Shown here: one piece after another, positions 16,010 to 28,000 of the stretch | How positions within the stretch are numbered: the first letter of the stretch is position 1 | Layout: each line of letters begins with the position of its first letter | Assembly: GCA_963756975.1 (NCBI GenBank) | Contig: CAVWPS010000001.1 | Coordinates: forward strand, 62,001 to 126,000 | Length of the DNA stretch: 64,000 bases | Direction: 5' to 3' | DNA from: CAVRQM01 sp963756975 | Lineage (GTDB): Bacteria > Pseudomonadota > Alphaproteobacteria > Acetobacterales > Acetobacteraceae | The notes under the pieces: model-generated | What the model was told of the DNA's origin: nothing | Databases searched by the model: none | Seen by the model: the letters and a program-made list of their open reading frames with translations, nothing else | Program-made: the position numbers and the translations under genes

Positions 16010-19000
16010 TCACCCGCCGTTGCTGACCACCTCGACCGTGATGATCGACCCGGAACTCTGCGGCTTCGCGGCGCTCTGGCGTTGCGCCGCCTGTTGCGCC
16101 TCGTTGGTCGCGGCCCCCGCCGCGGACGCCGCCGCCGCCAGCGCGCCGACGTTGGCGACGGCGACCGTGGGCGCCCCGGTCGTCTTGCCCGACACCGCGA
16201 TGTTCGACGCGTTCGCGACCACCAGGGCCGCGAGGTTCAGGTTGCCCGAGACGCGGATGCCGGCCTCGCCCGCGTCGATCGTGCCGGAGGGGGCGATCAG
16301 GTCGACGTTGCCGGCCGGCACGCCCGGGATCGGGGCCAGGGTCGCGATGCCGGCGCCGCTGCTCGGCACGCTCGGCGCGATCGAGATGCCGGCGAACGGG
16401 TCGTAGTTGATCGACGGCGGCGAGAAGATCAGCGTCGATTGCGCGCCGTTGCCGGCCGAGATGTCGCCCTGCGACGACCACAGCGCGACGTTGCCGCCGA
16501 ACGTCGTGAACACGCGGCTGAGATCCAGCAGGATGCTGCCGCTGGAATAGGCGTCGATGTCGCCGCTGCCGCGCGTCAGCAGGCCGGTGCCCGGGCCGGG
16601 GGCGGACGTGCCCTCGCCGAGGATGACCTGGCCGCCGGGGACGAGCAGCTGGACGCTGCCGCCGAAGCTGGTGGAAATGCCGGCATCCTGCAGCGCAGGG
16701 GCGCTGCCGTTCGTGGGGGCGCTGACGGCGCTGAACGCGGTGTAGTCGCCGCCATAACTCTGGCCGGCCGGGAACAGGATCGAGATCGCCTGTTTTCCGC
16801 GCGCGTACGACCCGAAACGGACGCCGGTCGTGTCGGTCTCCTCGCGGCCGCTCGCGACCAGCTCGTCGAAATAGACCTGCCGCAGGAACACGTCCTTCTG
16901 CTCGGCCCCGAGCGTGTCGAAGAACGCGCGCGCCCCGTCCGTCCCGCCGCCGTAGCCGTAGGTCGTCCGCAGGAACGTCACGAGCTGGCCGAGGTAGTCG
17001 GCGGCCACGCGATCCGTGTTGGGCCCGGTGCCGAGGTTCACGCCGGGCAGCGCGATCGCGTCCGGGTTCAGATACGCGCGCTCCAGCGCCGCGTAGTCCG
17101 GCCCCGCCGCGCCCGCCCCGACGGTGACCGCGATCGACGCGCCGGTGTCCCGGTTCAGCGGGTCGATCGAATAGACCGGACCGGCGCTCTGCAGCTGCCC
17201 CGTGCTCATCTGATCGAGGTTGCGTCCCGCCTCGACCGACAGCACGCCGGGGCCGGCGATGGTCACGGAGCCCTGGACGATGTCCCGGCCGGCCGACAGC
17301 ACCGAGACGTCGGACGCGGCGCGGTTGAGGATCAGGTCGCCCGATGCCGTGATGCTGACGTTGTTGAACGTCACGGCGGACGAGAGGCTGCCGAAATTGA
17401 CGATGTCCTGCCCGGCGCGCACGAGGGCGGGCGTCGATCCGATATAGAGCGCGTTCGGCGTGATCGCGGCGGTCCCGAGGTTGAAGATATCGCCCAGGCT
17501 GACGTCCAGGATGTCTCCGGTCACGGCATAGACGTGTTGCGGCACGCCGTCGGCGGCGTGGCCGGACGCGCTGGCGGTGTCGGCTTCGAACGCGAACAGG
17601 GCGGTCGGCGACGCGCCCAGGCCGTTCGGGGCGCTGCCGCCGGTGAGGGAGGAGACCCGCAAGCCGGGCAGCCTGATGTTGCCGGGGATGTTCGCGCCGA
17701 ATTGCGGCTTGAACGGATTGGCGATGTCGTTCGGGCCATAGCCCGCGCCCGAGATGTTCGCGGCCGACCCTTCGATCGTTCCTTGGGCCAGCAGGTCGAG
17801 ATTCCCGTGGGCGGACGGTGCCAGTTCGAAGCTCGCACCGAAAATGCTGCCCGACGCCGCCGCCGCGTCCAGCGAGGGTGGCACGACCTGGTCGCCCCCG
17901 ACGCTCCCCGCGATGTCGGGGTTTTGGGCGCCGCCCCCGGTCGATCCCGTGGTCAGGTTGCCGCCGGCCGCAACCTCGGTGACCGTCGTCGCGGCCGTCC
18001 AGAGCGACATGTTCGTCGTCGCGATCGCGGGCGACACTATCCCGGGCGTCGCGGAATCGAGCAGGCCGTTCAGCAGCACCGTCGGCAGCCGGCCCGGGTC
18101 GTCGAACTCGACGTTCAGGTCGCCCGACGTCGATAGACGCACCGCTCCGTCGCCCGGCGTGACGATCAGGGGGTCCGCGCCCACGCTGGCCGGTACCGCG
18201 AACGGGTCCTGCGGGCGGGTGTCGTTGCCCGGGTGCGTCACGCCGACCTGCCCGATGGCGGCCGCGGACACGGAAACGTTGCCGCGCAGGTCGGTGACGA
18301 GGCCGTCGATGATCGAACCCGCCACCGTCAGCGACAGGTTGCCGCCACCGGTCTCGGCCAGGCTGCCGCCCAGCACGGTGGCCCCGTCGGTGGTGACCGA
18401 GGTGACCCGGCCGGTGCTGGCCACGGCGAGCACGATCGGGCTGGCCGTCGGCACCGTGACGCCCGGCACGAACCCGGTGCTGGCGACGTCGCCCGCGCCG
18501 CCGCCCGCCGTGACCGACAGATTGCCGCCGCCGAGCGTGCCGATGCCCGTGAAGCCGATCAGGAACGGCACCGCGCCCTCGGCATTGGTCGCGGTGTCGA
18601 CGTACGTCCCGAAGTTGATGCCCCACGCCGTGATCTGGTCGGTGACCCCGCCCACGCCCTGCACGCCGGTCTGCAGCAGCCAGTTTCCGATCACGCCGCC
18701 CGGGCTCGGCACGTTGTTTCCGACACGCACCACGCTGAACGTGGCCCCGGTGATGTCGCCCTGCGCCCGCAGCGTCAGGTCGCCGCCGCCGTCGGGATAG
18801 TTGAACGCGGACGCGGTGATGAACTGGTTGTAGTCCGCCCGGTTCGGCGCGCCCGTCGACCGCCCCAGAACCGTGCCGTCGCCCCGTGTGTCGGTGGCGC
18901 GCACCGGCTGATACGCCGCCGGCACCACCGTCGCGGCACCGGCGGTGTAGACGCCGAACAGCGAGTCTTGGGCGAAGCTGCCGCCGCTGGCCAGCGTGAT

Positions 19001-22000
19001 CCCGCCGGTGCCGGTGCGGATGACGCTGAACGACGGCGTGGCACCGCCGGTCGAATTGCCCGCGTTGTCCGCCGTTCCGGTCAGCCCGAGATACGGCGTG
19101 GTGTAATGCGTGTCGGCCAGAACGGTGTTGCCGCCGCCGTTCAGCGCGCTTGCCGCCTGCACGCCGGTGCCGCCGGCGGAGGCGAGGTTCGCGCCGCTGA
19201 CCAGGTCGTACGACCATGACGGGCCGCTCAGCAATGGCGCGGTGGCGTAGATCAGGCCCTGGCCCGCCTTGTCCGGTGCGCGCAGATCGACCGCCGTCGA
19301 CCCGTCGAGGAAGTTGACGGTGCTCGCGGTGGAACTCGCGTCGAACACGAAGCTGCTGCCCGCCGGCAGCAGCGCGCCGCCCGGCAGGATCGTGGCACCG
19401 GTAAAGCTGGCGTCGTTCGCGGTCGCCGCGTTGACATCGAGCAGGATCGTCCCCGCGAACACCGCCAGCGATTCGCCGGCACCCCACACCGTCGCCCCGA
19501 TCGCGACCTGGAACGGCAGCACGCTGCCCGCCGCGAGCTTGTAGCCCGGCCGGAGCGTCGTTCCGGCCGGGATGAGGCTGCCGCGCGCGAACACCACGGC
19601 ACCGTTGCGGTTCGTGATGTCGGCGGTCGCGGTGTACTGGGTCGTGAACGTGTACGGCGTGCCGATGTCGTCCAGCGTGACCGCCTGCGGGATGACCACG
19701 TTCGCGTTCAGCGTCTGCGCGTCCGCGACCGGGATCGCGTAGTTCAGGCCGCCCGGCAGCGTGTTCGCGATGGTGGTTCCGGCATCGAGACCGAGCTGGC
19801 CGGCGAACGCCTCCGGCACGACGATGGTCTGGCTGTACGGCTCGGTGCTGTTGTTGAAGACGATCCAGCCCTGGTCGTCAGGGTTGCCCTTCGTCCCCTG
19901 CGGCACGGTGCCGAAGCCGTCGGTCAGGCTGCCGTTGAACACCAGGTCGCCCGCCGCGCGCAGCCGCAGCACGCCCGGCTGGCCGCCGTAGCGGTACGTG
20001 TGCAGATCGGTGTCGCCGATCACCAGCGTGCCCGTCGTCGTCACCTCGACGCCGGGACGCAGATTGACCGTCGTGCCGGCCAACCCGGCCGTATGGTTCG
20101 CGATCGCGCCGCCCGACGCGGCCGACGCCAGCAGCGCCGCCATGAACGGCTGCGTGTCGGTTTTGTCGATCGCGTCGAAATCCGCCTGCGCGACGGCGAA
20201 CGTCCCGGTGGTATCCGCGACCGCGGCCCCGATCTGCGTGCCGGCGGTGTAGCTGCGCCAGCCCACGATGTCGGCCTCGGCCACACCGGTCAGCGTCACC
20301 GGTTGCGGCACCGCGACCGCGATGTCGTTCGTACCCACGCGCGGCGCGTTCAGCGTCAGCACGCCGCGCGCGATCCCGTCCGGCGAGGCCGCGTCGATCG
20401 TCACGCCGCCGGCGATCGCGACCGTGCCCGCGACGCTGGTCAGCGAGACGTGCGCGGTGTTCTCGGCCGTGATGACATTGCCGTAGCTGTCGGTGCGCAG
20501 CGCCGTCTCGTGCACGTCGAGCAGCGATCCGGGCGCGATCGTCAGCGCGTCGTGCGCGGCGAGCGCGATGCTGCCCGGGCCGCGGCCGGATGCGTCGAGC
20601 GTGCCGTTCACGGTCAGGCTGCCGGCATCGGCCGAGATGTCGATCGTGCCGGCGGTGACCGGCCCGGACAGCGTGACGTCGCCGCTGCCGATTTCGAGCG
20701 TGCGCGCGCCGCCCACGCCGCCCGCGTTCAGCCGCGCGTTCAGCCCGTTCACGTCGGTGAGCGTAGCCGCGCGCACATCGGCCGTGCCGCCCTGGCCGGC
20801 GAACCCGTTCAGGCCGCCCCCGGCACCCGAGATGGCGCCGGCGAGGTCGACCGTTCCGGCCAGCGCGGTGACCTTCAACGTCCCCGCGTCCGATCCCGCC
20901 GAGCCGATCGCGACCGACGACGCGGCGGTCGCGGTGACATTGCCCGCCGTGCTTTCCAGCGAGACCGTGCCGCCCGGCACGCCGCGCACCTGGTCGAAGA
21001 ACGCGACATTCGGGGCGGCCACGTCGATCGTGCCGGAATCGCCCAGGGCGATGTCGTGCGCGGCCGTCACCGTGAACCGCCCGCCCGGCAGCACCACCGG
21101 GCCGTCGAGCGTCACGGTGTCGGCCGCCATGGTGATCTGGCCGCCGTAGCCGGTCGGGCCGGTCGCGCTGGTGCCGCCGCCGGAGGACAGGTTGATCGCG
21201 CCGCCCGCGTCGAACGCGACCCGTGTCGCGGGCCCGGCCGTCAGCAGCGGCGTCGTGAGGTTCAGCGTGCCGCCGGTCCCGGGTGCGCCGAAGATCGCGC
21301 CGGGCTGCGCGTAGACGGACAGCGCGCCGTCGTTGTTCGACGTGATCCGGTCGGTCGCGATCAGGTTGACCGTCGCGAACCCCTCGATCAGCCGGTCGGC
21401 CGGGTTGGCGCTGTTCGGCACCGTTCCCGGGCCGGTGCCGAGCACGATGTCCGTCGCCTGGATGTTCAGCGTGCCGAGCCCGAACCCGGGGCCGCCCGCG
21501 ATGGGCGCGCCCGGCAGCACGCCGGTGTCGACCGTGAGGGAGCTGCCGGACACCGCCGTCGGCGTCAGCAGCCCGCTGAGATACAGCGTCCCGGTCCCGA
21601 TCGTGGCGACGTCGCCGGCGGCACCCGCGCCGTAGATCGCGGGCGTGCTGAGTTCGAGGGTCTGGAGTTCGGCGCCGCTGTTCGCGCCCAGCGTCGAGAG
21701 CGAGACCGAGCCGAACAGATTGACGCGGCTGTTCGCGACCAGTGTCAGCGATTGCAGGGCAGGGGTGCCGAGCGCGGGATCGCCCGCGAGCAACGTCGTC
21801 AGCAGCCGCTGGCTCAGCACCAGTCCGGTCGGCACCGTGCCGGCCGCCGTCGCGGCGGCGATCGTGGCGGCGGTGCCGAGATTGATGTCGTTGGCGGTCA
21901 GCGCGATGTAGCGCGCGCCGAACACGGCGGCCGGATCGACCGACAACGCGCCGGACGCGGCGGCGCTCAGCGTGCCCTGCGTCAGCAACTGGGCACCGGC

Positions 22001-25000
22001 CGCGACCGCGACGTTGCCGCCGGTCACGACACCGGCGTTCAGCAGCGTCCCGTTGATCTGGATCGATTGCAGCGCGGCCGTGTCGCCGCTCGCGGCCGAC
22101 GAGAACGCCTGGCCGAACGGATCGTTGTAGACCGACACGCCCCGGCCCAGCGTCGACAGCGTGGCCCCGGACTCGATCGTGATGCCGGATTTCACGGTGG
22201 TCGGAAGCACCTGAAGGACGATCTGGCCGGCCGCGAGCGAGGCGCCAGTTCGGATCGCGACGACATCGCCCTGGATCGAGAGTCCCTGGGCGCCGAACGC
22301 GTCGACGGCGGCGGCGGTCAACGAAACGAAGCCCTTGGTCGGGACGGCATCCGCCCCGGTGATCTCGATCGGGAGATTGCCGCTCGTCGCGGTCGCGATC
22401 AGCTCCACCGTGCCGCCGTAGCCGCCGGCCCCGGGCGTGCTGTCCAGCGTGCCCTGATTGACCAGCTCCGGAACGGTCGTCGCCGGCCGCGACAGGAAGG
22501 TCAAACTCAGCAATCCGGCATCGGCCGCGATCGCGGAGATGCCGTTGTAGTTGACGGCCGGGTCCGGCACCCGCGACTTGCCGGTCAACGCCGACTGGGC
22601 CAGCACGAATTGGCTGAACGTCTCCTCGTCGAAGGACGACAGCCGCCGCGTCACGCTGCCGGACGACAGCAGCACCGAAATCGGCAGCGCCGCCGTGGTG
22701 CCGGTGTTGACCGTGCCGAGCGTCGCCGTCGTGGTGAACGAGCCGTTCGGCTGGCCGATCGCCGGCTGAAGCAGGTGGCTTTCCGTCGCCCCGAGCTGCA
22801 CGCGGAACGCCCCCGGCAGCAGCGCGTAGCTCGCCGGCAGCACGGTGTAGGTTCCGGCCGGCAAGCCCGGCACGCCACTGGCGATGGTGATCTGCTCGCC
22901 GGCCGGCACCGCCGCCGCGCCGGTGATGTCGCCGGTCTGATCCGGCGCGTATGCCCCGACATAGCCCGGCACGATCGCGTACACCGGGGCGGCGGCGAGG
23001 GACGGGGTGGCGATCGTGCGCGCCGTCGGGTTGTAGGCGATGACCGGCGTGGTCAGCACGTTGACCGAGCCGCCGCGGCCGTTGTCGATGAACCCGGCGC
23101 CGAGCAGCTCGCCACCGCCCGAGATGTCGATCGTCGCCGCTGGCAGGATATCGACCAGGCGGCCGGTGACATTGATCTGCGGCGCGAGCGTGACCTTGCC
23201 GCTGCCCGTGGCGAACGGAAGATTGTAGGTCTGCCCGTCGGGGGTGCCGCCGAACGGAACCCGCGCGCCGTCGAGCCCGACCGACGTGAAACTGCCCGGT
23301 TCGAAGCGGACGAGGGTCGGATAATTGGTGCCGTTGCCGTTCCCGGTGATGGTGATGGTGCCGCCGAGAGCGAGCGTCCCTTCCGGCGCGCGCAGCACGC
23401 CGCCCTGGTCGATGGTCGCGGCGATCAGAGAGAGCGAACCGTCGATCGAGCCGGGTGCCGGCGGGACGGCCCCCGTCCCGCGAATGGTGATGGTGCCCTG
23501 CCGCACATAACTCGCCAGCTCGATGTTTCTGGCGTTCGTACCGGGGGCAAGCCCGGCGTGCACCTTGAAGACCGCCGCGGTCTCGGGGAAGATCTGAGCG
23601 GCGGTGAAGGCGATGCTGCCGCCGGTGTTGAACGCCCCGCTGCCCAGCCGGATGTCGCCGGTGCTGTCGATGTTGGTCTGGCCGAAGCCGAGCACGAGCG
23701 TGTCGGCCGCCCGCACGAGGTCCGCGGACACGGTCAACGTCGCGCGGCTGTTCTTGCCGATGCCGGAGGCGAAACTGTTCTGGCCGCTGATCGGAAAATA
23801 GCCGGCGAGCGTGACCACGGGCGCGGACACGGCGACGATCCCGTCGTTGCGGCTGTCGCCGATCGCGCTGCCTTGCAGGGTCAACGAATTGGCCACGCGC
23901 AGCGTCACCGAGCCGGCGAACATCAGATCGTTCTCGGAGGCGAGCGCGACGGTCCCGAAGCCGCCGGCCGCGATCTGATCGGCACCGATCTGGGCCGTCC
24001 CGATCAGGACCGGATTGATGGCCTGACCGATATTCGCCGCCGGCGCCAGGCGGGGTGTCGCGCTTGCGACGACGTTGAGGACGTTGGGCGTCTTGCGGGG
24101 CGAGTTGATGCTGTTCACGCCGAGCGCCACGGACAGCGATCCGCCGGGCGCGCCCGCGCCGCCGGACGGAGCCCTCAACGTGCCGTCGAGGAATATGCCG
24201 TCCGCCGAACTCACCTGAATGACGCCGCCGCCGGTCGGCTCGATCGACGGCCCGGCCAGGACCGGATTTACCGGGGACAAGACGTTCGCCACGGCGGTTC
24301 CGGCCAGCGGGTCGACGGTCACGCTCGCGCCCGACGCGTCGATCACCGACCCCGGACGGGCGATCACCACGGCGTCGGTCGTGGGCGTCGCGGTCGATCC
24401 GAACGAATTGCCCGGCGCGCCGATCACGACCGAACCGCCCGCCGTGGCCAGCCCGTAGGTTCGCCCGGCCGGGTCGAGCGCGCTCGCGCTGGTGCCCGAC
24501 ACGTCGATCCGGGAGGTGGCGCCGAGCCAGATCGAGACGCCCGGGACGTAGAACGAGACCGCCGCGTCGGTGCTGAACGCGTCGACGATGGTGTTGAGCA
24601 GAGAGACCGTGCCGCTGTGCGCGGTCAGCGTGCCGTCGAGCGTGAGCTGGCCGGCCGACTGGACCCGGATGCCCTGCGACGGATCGACCGTGATCCGCGC
24701 CCCGTCGCCGATGGACACCGCGCCGGTCGGGACGATCGTGGGCCGCGACGCGACGGTGCGCGTGATCGAGCCCGCGCTCGCGTCCAGCGCAAGGCTCGCC
24801 CCCGGCCGCTGGGTCAGCCGCGCCGACCCCGTATTCTGCGTGTAGAGCGGCAACAACGTCAGTTGCAGCGCCTGCAACGGGTCGTCGCCGGTCGGTGCCA
24901 GCGGCGTGCCGCCGTTCGCGATCAGCGTCGGCACGACCGGGGCCACCGTCGTCCCGTCGGCGACCGACAGCGTGCGCCCGGCGTTGACGACGTAGCTCTG

Positions 25001-28000
25001 GAACCCGGTGTCGAACAGCGACGGATCGAGCACCAGCGTGCCGGGCGGGGCGGCGGTGGCACCGTGGCCGATCTGCACGCGGTCGCCCTGCACCGTCAGC
25101 GTGCCGCCGCCGGTGACGCCGTAGCCGCGAATGGTGCCGCCGAGATCGACGGTGGTGCCGGCTTCGAGGGTGGTCGCGAACACGATGTTGCCCAGCACCG
25201 ACACGCTGCCGCCGGCACCGCCCGCGCCGCGGCCGGTATCGCGGATGCCGTAGCCGGCCGACACGTCGATCAGGCTGCCGGGCGACAGCGTGATTTTCGA
25301 CGATGCCAGCGTCGCCGTGCCGCCGTTCAGGAACGCGAGCCCCGACGAGTTCAGGCCGTCGAGCCGGCCGTTGCTGAACTCGCCCCGCAGATCGATCGTG
25401 GCCGCCGGCCCGAGCACGAGCGTCGCGCCGCGCTTGCCGGGGAAGGGCAGGTTGGTGCCGCTTGCGGTCGGCGTCGCGGTGGCACCCAATGAGACACGCC
25501 CGCCGCGCGCGACGATGTTGCCGGTGACGTCGATCGTGGAGCCGACCAGAAACAGGCTGCCGCCCGGCGACAGACTCACATCCGACGCGACGCCGATGCT
25601 GCCCGACGTCTCGATCGTGAGGCCGCCGAGCCCGCCCGCCGTCAGCGCCGCCACGTTCAGCGCGACCGGGTTCGCGGCCGGCGCGCGCGCGGTGAGCGTG
25701 AACGCGTCCGCCAGCGTGTTGCCGGTGCCGAGCACGACATCGTTGGTCAGCGCGGTCTGCGCCTGCGCCCCGCTGGTGAGGACCGAAATCGGGCCGCCGA
25801 TCGTGATCGATCCCGCGAGCGGCACCGCGTTCTGCGGCTGGCTGTAGCCGTCGGTGATCCCGGCCGTGCGCGCGGCGGTCTGCAGGGAGCCCAGGATCAC
25901 GCCGGCGTTGACCGATCCGTCGAGCAGCAGGGCCGGCGCGACGGTGACGGTGGTTGTCGTCTTCACGCCGGCCGGGTCGGTCGTGGTCACGTTTCGCGTC
26001 GTCGGCAGTGCCGCGATCACCAGCGCGCCGCCGTCACGCCCGACGATGTAGCCCGGCTCGTTCAACGTCGCCGGGTTGATCAGCGGGTTGTTGTAGACGT
26101 CGGTCACCGACCAGCGCGGGTGGACGTCCTGAAACCCGTTGTAGATCCCGACGTAGCGGACCGCCTCGGGCGCCGTGTTCACGTCGTACGTGCGGCCGTC
26201 GGCGCCGATCAGATAACTCTGCGGCACGGCACCGGCCGCGTAGGTGATGGCGCCGCCCGCGAGGTTGATCGAGCTGCCGGTTTGCGTGGCGATCACATGG
26301 CTCGACAGCGTCACCGTGCCGCCGACCGACAGCCACTCGTTGACGCCGTGGCCGTTGCCTTGCGCGAGCGCCGCGGGCACCAGCAGCGCGCCGCCGCCGG
26401 TGTAGTCGATCCCGGCATAGGCCCCGGTCGCGATCGAGATCAGGTTGCGGGTGTCGATGTCGACCGTCCCCAGCCCGAGCCCCGCCGCGCCACGGCTGAC
26501 CGGGTTGTCGGACAGGTTCGGAGTCTCGATCCGCAGGCTGACGATGTTGATGCTTTGCGGCACCACCGCCGTGCCGACGCCCGAGACGTCGATCGACGCG
26601 CCGTGCTCGACCAGGGCGCGCGTCTGGCTGTCGACGTTGATCTGGCCGCCCTGCGCCATCGTCAGCGAGCCGGAGCCGAAATCGACCGCGCCGCCGGTGG
26701 TGATCTGCACCAGGCTGAGGTCGCGCCGGTCGCCCATCACGGTCAGATCGTTCAGGCCGGCCCCGGTGCGGATGGCGTCGTCGGTCAGCGACGCCGCGAT
26801 CTGCGAGGTGCGAGTCGAATCGGGCGCCGACTCGGCCTTCGCGTCCGGCGCGATCACGGTGACGCTGCCCGGGGCCAGCGTGACGACGCTGGTCGCGTCG
26901 CTCCGGTCGGTCAGCAGGTGGATCGTGCCTTGCTCGGTCTGTCCGACCGAAATCGTTGTCAGCAGCACGCCCGATTGCGTCACGGCGTGGCCGACCATCG
27001 TCACGTCGCCGAGCGTCGCGGTCACGATGCCGCCGTTCGCGGCCGTGCCGCCGGTGCCGACCGCCGCCTCGGTCCCGAACACGGTCGAGGTCGCGTTGCC
27101 GGTGGTGTTGAACCCGGCGCGCAGGAACAGCGTGCCGCCGGCGGCCAGGATCGTCTGGCCCGACGGGGTCGCGATCGAACCGTCATTGGTCACGGCCCCG
27201 CCATGCAGCAGCACGAGGCCGCCGCCGACCGTGGGCGTCGGTGCCGCGGGGGTCTGGATCCGCGCGCCCGCTTCGACCGTGACCGCGGCGGTGGCGCCCA
27301 CGAACGTCGGCTCGAGGGTGCCGACATGGTTCGCCGACGCGCCGACGATGGTGCCGTACAGGCCGAACGCCCCGCCGCCGGACCCGGTCAGGAACTGCGC
27401 CGCCGAGCCGAAGCTCGCGTTCAGCGACCCGGAGCTCGCCACCAGCCCGCCGACATTCACCTGCGATCCGGCGCCGAACAGGATGCCGTTCGGGTTCAGG
27501 ATGTAGACCCGGCCGTTCGCCCCGATCTGGCCCAGGATGACGGACGGGTTGGCCGACGGATCGGACACCTGGTTCAGCACCACCGCCGACTGGTCCGGCT
27601 GGTTGAACGTCAGGGTCGTGTGCGCGCCGACGTTGAACGTCCGCCACGTCAGCAATGCCTGCTCGGCCGTCTGGTTGACGGTCACGACCGTGCGCCCGTT
27701 GGCCGAGCCCTGGGTCGGGGCGTTGGTGCCGAATTGTTGCGCGAGCGTCGGCTTCGGGATCAGTTGCAGGCCGCCCGCGGTCAGGCCGTCCGGCACGAAC
27801 CGCGTCGGGTGGGAGAACGCGATCGCCGCCGCCGCGGATTGCGCGGCCGACGCGCGGGCCAGCCGCGCGGTGAGGTTCGCGATGTTGGCCGTCGATTGCG
27901 CCGACTGAGTGGGGCCGAACCCCGGCGGCCGCGCCCCGGCCAATGCGCCGGCCGATCGCTGCACGCCCGCCAGCGCGGCGTAGAACTGGGTCGAGAATTG

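Noticed and set aside
20000..25492. Very long open frame (1830 codons) antisense to the exoprotein gene, and others such as 16082-18136 and 26120-28087
   Set aside because: Low-complexity Arg/Gly/Asp-rich products with no family motifs; they are mirror frames of the GC-rich repetitive gene, which has a signal peptide, TPS domain and DUF3739 end.
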